The notes: generated by a model from the sequence alone, not told the origin. Shown: positions 1 through 6,220, counted from the stretch's first letter. The stretch: 8,336 nucleotides of DNA from Pseudomonadota bacterium (GCA_023430315.1 JAEZAW010000217.1:1-8336), one strand, 5' to 3'. Numbers and translations: made by a program.

Positions 1-96
1 AAGAGCACGTCGGCCTGGCGGAGCGGCATCGCTTAGTGCGCGCGGATCGCCAATATACATGCGCGATATGCAGCAGCGGATTTCAGGCGGGAGGAC

Positions 97-380
97 ATGA
101 GTGGGTTCAGGCCGATATACGCGTCTGGAGGAGACAGTTCGACGCGCGCTTTTCTTTTTCGTTCGTGCGCCGAGAACAGGACGTGGGCCATCACGAGCCA
201 TAAAGCTGGCGGCAATCTCCCTGCCCTCCCGGATGGGTGGGTGTTCGTGCGGGAGTTCGCGCTCGGCGTGCGCGAGCCCGTGCCGATCCGCGCAAACCCG
301 AACCCGTTCTACGGGCATTGAAGGCGAGGGGCTTCTGCGTGTTTCGCGAAGGTTCCAACCCGATGGGCACATCGCAGTAA
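97..380 (+). pseudogene. Small hypothetical protein gene, probably broken by a one-base frameshift
   Basis: The ATG at 97 opens a frame with protein-like text (GWVFVREFALGVREPVPIRA) that ends at a TGA at 319-321 in an unconvincing tail (NPNPFYGH). In the frame one base back, bases 297-380 read PEPVLRALKARGFCVFREG, then a short end SNPMGTSQ and TAA at 378-380, which looks like the natural C-terminus. Adding one C to the CCC run at 297-299 joins the halves into a 94-residue protein passing through RANPEPVLRAL. From memory this resembles small rhizobial hypothetical proteins with an EPVLRGL...FREG...GTSQ ending; I cannot name a function. A purine-rich stretch (GGGAGG, 89-94) lies very close to the ATG, so the start is uncertain. 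The gene converges on the usp gene, whose stop is about 20 bases away. A sequencing error at the C run is the main alternative. Confidence 0.55.
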
Positions 381-401
381 AGTCGCGATCCGGCGGCCCA
401 G

Positions 402-1256
402 CTAAGGGCTGCCCGACCGCGGAACGGCGAGGATGTCAACGCTCAGAGAACGAAGAGCTTCCTCGGTGACGCTTCCAATCAAGGTTTTCAGAAAGCCGGA
501 CCGACCATGTGTGCCCATGACGAGTAAGTCGGCTTGCACATCGGAAACAACCCGCGAAATCACCTCTATGGCTTCGCCTTCCTGGATACGAAGGGTCCAT
601 CGCGCTTCATCCAGATGGTTCGCCGTGAGAAATGCCCTCAATTCATTGGAGGCGTTTCGTCGTTCGTCATCGACATATTTTGCGATGGCAGCGGCGTCCG
701 CGCCGGCAATATACATCTTGCCCCTTGCCCAGGCCGGGAAAGCATGGACCAGCGTCGCGCCCTCATTTGAGATCAGGCCCGTCGAAATGCCGGCGCGCAG
801 CGCATCGGCAGAGGCCTCCGACATGTCGATCGGTGCGATGACTTTCTGATAGGTCCGCTGCGCCTCATTGTTCACCATCAAGACCGGAACTGTACCTTTG
901 CGGATGACGCGCTCGATCGTTGTCCCGGTAAAAATGTCCAGGAGTTGCCTGCGGTGGGCGCCCATCACGATCAGGTCGGCCGCCACATCGCGCGCCGAGC
1001 GTAGGATGCCATCGAATGGATCACCTGGGACAACGAGAACTTGTGCATCGACGCCGTGCAATTCCGGTACAGACGAGATCTGCTCGCGAAGGATGCGCTC
1101 TGCTTCGCGGGTCTCGATGCGCAAGAGGTCAGCAGGTTGATCATCGTCGACCACATGCAGCACATGCAATCGGCCGCCCGCCTGAGCCAGTAAGCCTGCT
1201 TGACGCAGCGCACGGAAGGATCGTGTTGAGAAGTCTGTCGGGACCAGAATGTTCAT
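402..1256 (-). CDS. Universal stress protein, tandem UspA domains
   Basis: The product is a 284-residue cytosolic protein with two UspA folds, roughly residues 1-130 and 138-280. Both open with the usual strand and acidic residue (NILVPTDFS; KVIAPIDMSEAS). The second domain carries an intact ATP-binding signature G-2x-G-9x-G-S (G248, G251, G261, S262; GTHGRSGFLKTLIGS). In the first domain the equivalent stretch (GAHRRQLLDIFTGTT, from G99) has R102 in place of the second Gly and T112-T113 in place of Gly-Ser, so nucleotide binding there is doubtful. I chose the ATG at 1256 because GAGGAGGT sits just upstream on this strand; a TTG at 1271 would put that Shine-Dalgarno inside the gene. Tandem Usp proteins are linked to survival under starvation, low oxygen or energy stress. 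The gene is divergent from the rnk-like gene, sharing the 1257-1539 intergenic region. The family call is firm; the physiological trigger is unknown. Confidence 0.93.
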   Translation of the reverse strand: MNILVPTDFSTRSFRALRQAGLLAQAGGRLHVLHVVDDDQPADLLRIETREAERILREQISSVPELHGVDAQVLVVPGDPFDGILRSARDVAADLIVMGAHRRQLLDIFTGTTIERVIRKGTVPVLMVNNEAQRTYQKVIAPIDMSEASADALRAGISTGLISNEGATLVHAFPAWARGKMYIAGADAAAIAKYVDDERRNASNELRAFLTANHLDEARWTLRIQEGEAIEVISRVVSDVQADLLVMGTHGRSGFLKTLIGSVTEEALRSLSVDILAVPRSGSP

Positions 1257-1438
1257 TGCACACCTCCTCAACCGCCCTCACACCTAATTTAGCGCGTTCC
1301 GCCGGGATTTGAATGGTTGCTGCCGCCTGCAATGCCGAACGCGCGCGTCTTGACAAAAGTCTCAGGCGGGCCAAAGTCTAAATCATGTTGCAGGCAAGAC
1401 CATATTTTCTCCGGACCCATACGGTCGCGGTTGTCTAG

Positions 1439-1460
1439 CCCCGGGCTCTAGAGCTCGGGG
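1439..1460. promoter_or_regulatory. 22-base near-perfect palindrome in the usp-rnk divergent intergenic region
   Basis: Bases 1439-1460 read CCCCGGGCTCTAGAGCTCGG plus GG. They equal their own reverse complement except at one symmetrical pair, which as RNA would be a G-U wobble. The arms are 11 bases with no spacer. The element lies about 80 bases upstream of the rnk-like start and about 180 bases upstream of the divergent usp start. There is no T-run on either side, so it does not look like an intrinsic terminator. A dimeric repressor or activator site is possible but unproven. The rest of this roughly 280-base intergenic region shows no convincing promoter pair, although a TTGACA hexamer is present at 1350-1355. 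Confidence 0.4.
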
Positions 1461-1539
1461 ATTAGCCGTCTGCTGCCTCCCACAATCCTAATTTCCTTAG
1501 ACCTTGGCGCGAGCAGAGCTCGGCCAGGAGGAGTTCGCC

Positions 1540-1971
1540 ATGAAAGACGTTCGGAAAGATCGGCCGCTACCCGCCATTGTTGTCAGCAAGGACAACCATA
1601 AGCGTATTATCGACCTTGCCTTGGGTGTCGAGGATAAGGCTCCTGAGGTCGCACGCGTGTTGCTGAGTGAAATGGACAGGGCGCGCGTGGTCGGGGCTGT
1701 TCCATCGAGCACTGTGCAAATGGGCTCCACAATCGCATTTCGCACTGAGGCGGGCCAGGAGCGCAAGGTTTCGCTTGTGTATCCAGGCGAGGCTGACATC
1801 GCACTCAACAGAGTGTCGATCCTAACGCCTATCGGCGCGGCGCTCATCGGGCTCTCTGCCGGGCAGTCTATTGCCTGGTCGGCTCGCGACGGCCGCCAGC
1901 AAACGCTCACGGTGCTCGTCGTCGAGCCCCCTGCCGCGCGGACCGAAGAGCTCCAACTCCAGACCGTTTAG
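1540..1971 (+). CDS. rnk: Rnk-type regulator, GreA/GreB C-terminal domain (intact copy)
   Basis: This is a 143-residue cytosolic protein of the Rnk family (regulator of nucleoside diphosphate kinase). Residues 10-50 (LPAIVVSKDNHKRIIDLAL onward to MDRARVV) form the short N-terminal helical segment, much shorter than the GreA coiled coil. Residues 52-130 form the FKBP-like GreA/GreB C-terminal domain, with the hallmark stretches TVQMGSTIAFRT, VSLVYPGEAD, VSILTPIGAALIGLSAGQSI and LTVLVVEPP. Rnk binds RNA polymerase near the secondary channel but lacks the acidic coiled-coil tip that gives GreA its cleavage activity. The ATG at 1540 follows AGGAGGAG (1526-1533) at a good distance; a TTG at 1504 in the same frame is upstream of that site and less likely. 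A second, divergent and interrupted family member follows at 2121, suggesting old duplication or paired paralogs. Confidence 0.88.
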   Translation: MKDVRKDRPLPAIVVSKDNHKRIIDLALGVEDKAPEVARVLLSEMDRARVVGAVPSSTVQMGSTIAFRTEAGQERKVSLVYPGEADIALNRVSILTPIGAALIGLSAGQSIAWSARDGRQQTLTVLVVEPPAARTEELQLQTV

Positions 1972-2002
1972 CAAAAGCGTCCCGCGCATCGAAGTTAAGT
2001 CA

Positions 2003-2024
2003 GTCGCTTCCTTTAAGGGGCGAC
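2003..2024 (+). other. Possible RNA hairpin after the rnk-like gene
   Basis: The arms GTCGCTTC and GGGGCGAC can form an eight-pair stem, two of the pairs G-U, around the loop CTTTAA. It sits 31 bases after the rnk-like stop. No U-tract follows, so it is not a standard intrinsic terminator. It could be a transcript-end or processing structure, or chance in GC-rich DNA. Confidence 0.25.
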
Positions 2025-2090
2025 CTCCGCGCGCCTTCTCCCAGAGGCGGTGCTCGGCATTGCTTGCCGGATCGGAAAACCCATGTGATG

Positions 2091-2109
2091 GCCGCACGCG
2101 CCGTGCGGC
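2091..2109 (+). promoter_or_regulatory. Perfect 8-base-pair hairpin abutting the ribosome binding site of the second rnk-like gene
   Basis: GCCGCACG, loop CGC, then CGTGCGGC form a perfect GC-rich stem. The next base begins the Shine-Dalgarno GGAG (2110-2113), seven bases before the ATG at 2121. Such a stem would stay folded and sits directly beside the ribosome docking site, so it could affect translation of this gene. If translation instead began at the in-frame ATG at 2088, the hairpin would be within the coding sequence. Confidence 0.4.
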
Positions 2110-2120
2110 GGAGCTTGACC

Positions 2121-2465
2121 ATGCAAAACGCCTGTCGCTGTCAGCTGACGGCCAAGGATGCAAACATACTTGAAGTGATGCTCGAACGAAGGCGGCATCA
2201 GGACGACCTCTTCACACGCCTCCTGCAGCAGAAGGTTGCGACCGCCTCCGTTGCCCTCTTTGATGGCGTGGATCCCTGCGCCGCGACCATCAATAGTCGG
2301 GTCGAATACAGCATTAATGGAGGCGCCCCGCGCACGCGCATTCTGGTTTACGGTGGTGAAAATGCTTATCCTGGCATGACCCTGCCCATCACGACCATGC
2401 GAGGCCTTGCTCTTCTTGGGTTGGTCGCCCCAAGGTCCATCATCTGTGATGGCGAAGATGGATAA
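2121..2465 (+). CDS. Second Rnk/GreA-like protein, cut short by a premature TAA
   Basis: The visible product is 114 residues: an N-terminal helical segment (CQLTAKDANILEVMLERRR, residues 7-25) and a GreA/GreB-like C-terminal domain starting with ATINSRVEY, then TRILVYGGENAYPG, TLPITTMRGLALLGLVAPRS. It ends at a TAA (2463-2465) before the last strand of the domain. After the stop the same frame goes on with LLRVLYQPEA, typical of the Rnk C-terminal strand, so the gene appears nonsense-interrupted and is probably a pseudogene or a truncated protein. I chose the ATG at 2121 because GGAG lies at 2110-2113 and the family N-terminus aligns from MQNACRCQLT. In-frame TTG (2064) and ATG (2088) starts would add residues of low plausibility. 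It is clearly diverged from the intact copy at 1540, so it is not a recent duplicate. Confidence 0.7.
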   Translation: MQNACRCQLTAKDANILEVMLERRRHQDDLFTRLLQQKVATASVALFDGVDPCAATINSRVEYSINGGAPRTRILVYGGENAYPGMTLPITTMRGLALLGLVAPRSIICDGEDG

Positions 2466-2657
2466 ACCGAGCAAATTCGGTTGCTCAGGGTGCTCTACCA
2501 ACCGGAGGCCGAGCGGCGAAGGGCCCATGAAGACGGTGGGAGAATTACAGTTGCGACTCGTCGCTCATGCGACATTTTACTGTTCCAGCCCCGGGCGGGA
2601 ATCCCATCGGGTCGTCCCGGGTATGACGACGACGACCCAGGCCCTTCAGCGGCCTAA
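2466..2657 (+). pseudogene. Untranslated in-frame remainder of the second rnk-like gene
   Basis: Directly after the TAA at 2463-2465, 63 sense codons remain open in the same frame, up to TAA at 2655-2657. They read TEQIRLLRVLYQPEAERRR, continue through a less distinctive stretch, and finish with GYDDDDPGPSAA. VLYQPEA matches the last strand of Rnk-type proteins, and the acidic, proline-containing ending resembles, from memory, the C-terminus of longer rhizobial members. With a sense codon at 2463 (for example CAA or GAA) the full protein would be 178 residues. The fact that the frame stays open and family-like argues for a single, fairly recent nonsense change or a base-call error. Confidence 0.55.
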
Positions 2658-2718
2658 TTGCTGCGACCAACCCGAGCGGGCGCCTTCGCAAAATGGGGCC
2701 TTCAAGGAGGATGCCATT

Positions 2719-3225
2719 ATGCCGGAGCCGATGAGGCTTGCGACCATCCTTCGGGATGAGGATGTGGTGCTGCATTCATCCGTCCAAACCAAGGACGAGT
2801 TGCTCGAAGCAGCGGCTGACCGTCTCGGGGGGGCAACCGGGATGGCGACGGGCAAGGTATTGGCAGCCTTGCAAGAGCGGGAACGTTTAGGCTCAACGGC
2901 AATTGGCCGTGGTATCGCCGTTCCCCATGCGAGCATCGATGATTTGGCGTCGTCAGCGGCGGTGCTTTATCGGCTGGCCGAACCCATTCCTTTCGAGGCC
3001 ACGGACCAAGCGCCAGTGGATGTGGTGTTCGTCGTCGTCTGCCCCGTCAGAAAAAGGGGGGGGTTGCTGGATCTGCTCGGAGAGCTGTGTTGGACGCTGC
3101 GAGCTGACGCGATTCTTCAGCAGGTTCGCACCGCATCGAGCGGGGCGGAGGTAAAACACATTCTCGCAAAGGCTATCGAGAAGAACCCACGTCCGCGACG
3201 TCAAGGCAGCGACGGATCGTCATAA
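2719..3225 (+). CDS. PTS EIIA protein, fructose/nitrogen (PtsN-like) type
   Basis: This 168-residue cytosolic protein spans one EIIA type-2 domain, about residues 8-155. The phosphorylatable histidine is H70 in the motif GSTAIGRGIAVPHASI, matching the EIIANtr pattern GxGIAxPH. Other family stretches are the opening region VVLHSSVQTKDELLEAAADRL, APVDVVFVVV, LLDLLGELCWTLR and the C-terminal helix. The tail (NPRPRRQGSDGSS) is basic and probably disordered. AAGGAGG (2704-2710) lies eight bases before the ATG; the frame is open upstream but that part is not protein-like. No EIIB or EIIC gene is nearby, so a regulatory rather than sugar-transport role is likely. EIIANtr takes phosphate from the EINtr-NPr relay and, unphosphorylated, is known in other bacteria to bind K+ transport and K+ sensing proteins. 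The mrp antiporter genes start 82 bases downstream on the same strand. It is not the usual ptsN beside rpoN, so I leave the symbol blank. A run of A5G8 at 3051-3063 lies inside the gene. Confidence 0.88.
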   Translation: MPEPMRLATILRDEDVVLHSSVQTKDELLEAAADRLGGATGMATGKVLAALQERERLGSTAIGRGIAVPHASIDDLASSAAVLYRLAEPIPFEATDQAPVDVVFVVVCPVRKRGGLLDLLGELCWTLRADAILQQVRTASSGAEVKHILAKAIEKNPRPRRQGSDGSS

Positions 3226-3240
3226 GCACGCAGGTGATAT

Positions 3241-3272
3241 CGACGCGTGGGTATTCGTTAACCGCCGCGTCG
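3241..3272 (+). other. Inverted repeat between the EIIA gene and mrpA
   Basis: CGACGCG (3241-3247) and CGCGTCG (3266-3272) are perfect seven-base inverted arms separated by 18 bases that include GTATTCGTTAACC. The 82-base gap holds this repeat and then GGAGGAG (3291-3297). There is no T-run after it. It may be an operator, a leader hairpin or a weak terminator separating the EIIA gene from the antiporter operon; the sequence cannot decide. Confidence 0.35.
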
Positions 3273-3307
3273 TCTCGAGGAAGCAAGGTCGGAGGAGAGC
3301 AAAAAGT

Positions 3308-6220
3308 TTGGACGACTCTGCGATGACTACCCTGCTCCTCACGGCCCTGATCGCATTGCCATTCGTCGGCAGCATCGTTGCCGCGCTCTTTCCGATCAAT
3401 GCCCGCAACGCCGAAGCTTGGCTCGCCGGCGGCGTGGCCTTGGCTGGGCTAGCCATTGCGGCCAGCCTCTATGACCTGATCGCGGAAGGCGCCGTTGCCC
3501 AGGCCAAGTTCGCATGGGTTCCGCAATATGGCCTGAATTTCCAGGTGCGGCTGGATGGCTATGCCTGGAGCTTCGTCGTTCTGATCTGCACGATAGGTCT
3601 TCTTGTCGTCCTTTACGCCCGCTATTACATGTCGCCGGCCGATCCCGTCCCGCGCTTCTTTTCCTATCTGTTGGGCTTTATGGGCGCGATGCTTGGCATC
3701 GTTGTCTCCGGCAACCTGCTCCAGATTGTATTCTTCTGGGAACTCACGAGCCTCTATTCCTTTCTCCTGATCGGCTACTGGCACCAGAATCAAGCTGCGC
3801 GCGATGGCGCGCGCATCACGCTTACCATCACGGCGGCGGGCGGGCTGTGTCTGCTCGCCGGCATGGTCTTGCTCGGACAGATAGTGGGCAGCTACGACCT
3901 CGACGTGGTTTTGCGCGCAGGACCGGTCGTCACCGCCCACGCCTATTATCTACCGACGCTGCTCTTCATCGCGGTTGGCGTTCTCACCAAAAGCGCACAG
4001 TTCCCTTTTCATTTCTGGCTGCCGCGCGCGATGGCGGCACCCACGCCGGTTTCGGCCTATTTGCACTCGGCGACCATGGTCAAGGCGGGGGTTTTTCTGC
4101 TCGCCCGCCTATGGCCCGTCATGTCTGGGAATGACTACTGGTTCTGGATTTTCACCTCGCTGGGCGCCGCGACGTTGCTGATCGGGGCGTTCCTGGCGCT
4201 TTTCCAGCAAGACCTCAAAGGTCTCCTCGCCTACTCGACCATAAGCCACCTGGGCCTCATTACCCTGTTGCTTGGTCTTGGCAGTCCGCTGGCCGCTGTG
4301 GCTGCGGTGTTTCACACGATGAACCACGCGACCTTCAAGGCCTCGCTGTTTATGGCCGCAGGCATCATCGATCACGAGGCGGGTACCCGCGACATTCGCC
4401 GTTTGGGCGGCCTCCACCGGTCCATGCCGATGACGGCCGCGCTCGCCATGGTGGCGGCCGCAGCGATGGCAGGTGTACCACTGCTCAACGGCTTTCTTTC
4501 CAAGGAGATGTTTTTCGCCGAGACGATCGAGACGCATGTCGCCTCGGCGCTTGATGACGCTCTTCCCGTTATTGCGACATTCGCGAGCATGTTCAGCGTC
4601 GCCTATTCCCTGCGTCTGATCCATCAGGTTTTCTTCGGCGCAGAAGCAACGGGGCTTCCGAGAACGCCTCGGGATCCTGTTGTATGGATGTTATTGCCGA
4701 TTGCCTGCCTCGTGATTGTGTGCGTGCTCGTGGGCGTCGCGCCGCAAGCCACGGTTGGCGGCTTCTTGTACATCGCCGTGCACGGTGTCCTTGGCGCCGC
4801 CACGCCGCACTACAGTCTATCGGTATGGCACGGTTTCACGCCCGCCTTCTGGATGAGTCTCGTTGCCCTGGCGGGCGGTGTCACCATCTACGCGGCGCTG
4901 CTCAGGTATCTCTCTGGAGACGTGGAAGGCGCCCCGTTTCTGCGTCGGCTGAAGGGGCAACGCTTGTTCGAGCGCACGGTCGCCGCTGCGTCATGGCGCG
5001 GCGCCAACCGACTGGTGCGGGCTCTCGGCGCCTCTCGCCTTCAGCCTCAAATTGTCCTGCTCATCTGTGTGACGCTTGTAGCCGGCGTGTGGCCGCTGCA
5101 CAAAGGTGCCATAGCGCTCCAGCTGCCGCGTGTGAGCGACATTGATGCGACCTTCCTGCTTGTGTGGATCGTCGGCGCCTGTTGTGCACTCGGTGCCGCG
5201 CAACAGGCCAAGTTCCATCGCCTTGCCGCAGTCATCCTGATGGGTGGGGCGGGGCTTTCAACAAGTCTCACCTTTGCATGGGCTTCAGCGCCTGATTTGG
5301 CGCTGACGCAGTTGCTTGTCGAGATCGTGACCACGGTGCTGCTGTTGCTTGGCCTTAGATGGTTGCCGAAGCGACTGCAAGAAGCGGGCTCTCCAGCAAG
5401 CCTTGCCCTGCAGGCAAGACGCGTGCGGGACATTAGCATCGCGTTCGCTGGCGGCCTCGGAATGGCGGCCCTGTCCTATGCTGTGATGACACGTCCACAA
5501 AGCCACAGCATCGCTGAACACTTCCTGGAGAAGTCGTACAGCGAAGGTGGCGGTCGCAATGTTGTCAATGTCATCCTGGTTGACTTCAGGGGCTTTGATA
5601 CGCTCGGCGAGATTTCGGTCCTCGCCATCGTTGCCATCACGATCTATGCCCTGCTCCGGCGTTTCCGGCCTGCGCGCGACAGCATGACAGTGCCTGAACA
5701 GAAGCGCTTTCAGGACCGGTTCGACGCTGAACGCGGCTTGTCGGGTGGAGAACCGATTACCGCGCACTACATGATTGTGCCCGGCCTCATCATGCGGCTG
5801 CTCTTCCCGGTCATTGCCATGATGGCGATGTTTCTGCTTCTGCGCGGTCACGACTTGCCCGGCGGCGGCTTCGCGGCCGGGCTGACGTTGGCCATCGCTT
5901 TCATTCTGCAATACGTGGCCGGTGGCGCGCGATGGGTCGAAGCGCGTCTCACGGTCCTACCCGTTCGCTGGATTGGCTTCGGTTTGCTGGCTTCTCTCGG
6001 AACCGGCCTCACGGCAGCACTTTTCAGCCGGCCGTTTCTCACGTCCGCCTTCCAGTATGTCGATTTGCCATGGCTTGGCCGCTTGCCGCTCGCGTCCGCC
6101 CTTATATTCGAAATCGGCGTCTTTGCCTTAGTGCTCGGTGCGACGGTGCTTATTCTCATCGCCCTAGCGCACCAATCCATTCGCGTCGGCCGGTCAACCA
6201 GCAAGCCGGGGGCGGTCTGA
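3308..6220 (+). CDS. mrpA: Mrp-type cation/proton antiporter, fused subunit A-B (MrpA/PhaAB)
   Basis: This 970-residue polytopic membrane protein is the large proton-handling subunit of the Mrp (Mnh, Pha) Na+(K+)/H+ antiporter. Residues about 10-500 are the NuoL-like proton channel: E145 in VFFWELTSLY (key Glu of TM5), K228 in GVLTKSAQFPFHFWLP, H253 and K259 in AYLHSATMVKAG, H336 and K344 in FHTMNHATFKASLFMAAG, and K399. Residues about 615-785 carry the MbhD/MbhE-like region specific to MrpA (APDLALTQLLVEIV, then VDFRGFDTLGE). Residues about 820-957 are a complete MnhB domain (LFPVIAMMAMFLLLRGHDLP, then GGGFAAGL), explaining why no separate mrpB follows. GGAGGAG at 3291-3297 favours the TTG at 3308 (10-base spacing); the ATG at 3323, giving MTTLLLTALIALP, is the better protein start but has no good Shine-Dalgarno, so it stays open. 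The stop TGA shares one base with the mrpC ATG. Confidence 0.95.
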   Translation: MDDSAMTTLLLTALIALPFVGSIVAALFPINARNAEAWLAGGVALAGLAIAASLYDLIAEGAVAQAKFAWVPQYGLNFQVRLDGYAWSFVVLICTIGLLVVLYARYYMSPADPVPRFFSYLLGFMGAMLGIVVSGNLLQIVFFWELTSLYSFLLIGYWHQNQAARDGARITLTITAAGGLCLLAGMVLLGQIVGSYDLDVVLRAGPVVTAHAYYLPTLLFIAVGVLTKSAQFPFHFWLPRAMAAPTPVSAYLHSATMVKAGVFLLARLWPVMSGNDYWFWIFTSLGAATLLIGAFLALFQQDLKGLLAYSTISHLGLITLLLGLGSPLAAVAAVFHTMNHATFKASLFMAAGIIDHEAGTRDIRRLGGLHRSMPMTAALAMVAAAAMAGVPLLNGFLSKEMFFAETIETHVASALDDALPVIATFASMFSVAYSLRLIHQVFFGAEATGLPRTPRDPVVWMLLPIACLVIVCVLVGVAPQATVGGFLYIAVHGVLGAATPHYSLSVWHGFTPAFWMSLVALAGGVTIYAALLRYLSGDVEGAPFLRRLKGQRLFERTVAAASWRGANRLVRALGASRLQPQIVLLICVTLVAGVWPLHKGAIALQLPRVSDIDATFLLVWIVGACCALGAAQQAKFHRLAAVILMGGAGLSTSLTFAWASAPDLALTQLLVEIVTTVLLLLGLRWLPKRLQEAGSPASLALQARRVRDISIAFAGGLGMAALSYAVMTRPQSHSIAEHFLEKSYSEGGGRNVVNVILVDFRGFDTLGEISVLAIVAITIYALLRRFRPARDSMTVPEQKRFQDRFDAERGLSGGEPITAHYMIVPGLIMRLLFPVIAMMAMFLLLRGHDLPGGGFAAGLTLAIAFILQYVAGGARWVEARLTVLPVRWIGFGLLASLGTGLTAALFSRPFLTSAFQYVDLPWLGRLPLASALIFEIGVFALVLGATVLILIALAHQSIRVGRSTSKPGAV

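Noticed and set aside
3..203. Open + frame from the window edge to TAA at 201-203 that could be the tail of an upstream gene
   Set aside because: The reading (with a CAICSSG stretch) has no recognisable family text and overlaps the better-supported 97-380 frames. No start is visible, so it is not reported as a gene.
191..439. 82-residue - strand ORF
   Set aside because: It is an antisense shadow of the broken small gene with low-complexity Arg/Ala text and no ribosome site.
101..469. 122-residue + ORF overlapping the broken small gene and the usp 3' end
   Set aside because: It is arginine- and serine-rich, without family features, and runs antisense into the usp gene; it is a GC-rich shadow frame.
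1350..1384. TTGACA at 1350-1355 as a sigma-70 promoter for the rnk-like gene
   Set aside because: No acceptable -10 hexamer occurs at 16 to 18 bases; the nearest AT-rich candidate (TAAATC) is 23 bases away.
1504..1521. GG-N10-GC spacing resembling a sigma-54 promoter ahead of the rnk-like gene
   Set aside because: The TTGC half is missing, and transcription would start inside the ribosome binding site.
2582..2622. Repeated CCCGGG blocks that might form a terminator before the EIIA gene
   Set aside because: The arms pair only with a bulge, no U-run follows, and the bases fall within the residual rnk-like reading frame.
4109..4624. 171-residue - strand ORF opposite mrpA, and similar ones at 3449-3940 and 5285-5911
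   Set aside because: They are hydrophilic antisense shadows of the mrpA coding frame with no independent signals.
3308..6220. MrpA-MrpB fusion as a novel gene fusion
   Set aside because: Fused A-B subunits are an established feature of rhizobial Pha and other group 2 Mrp operons.
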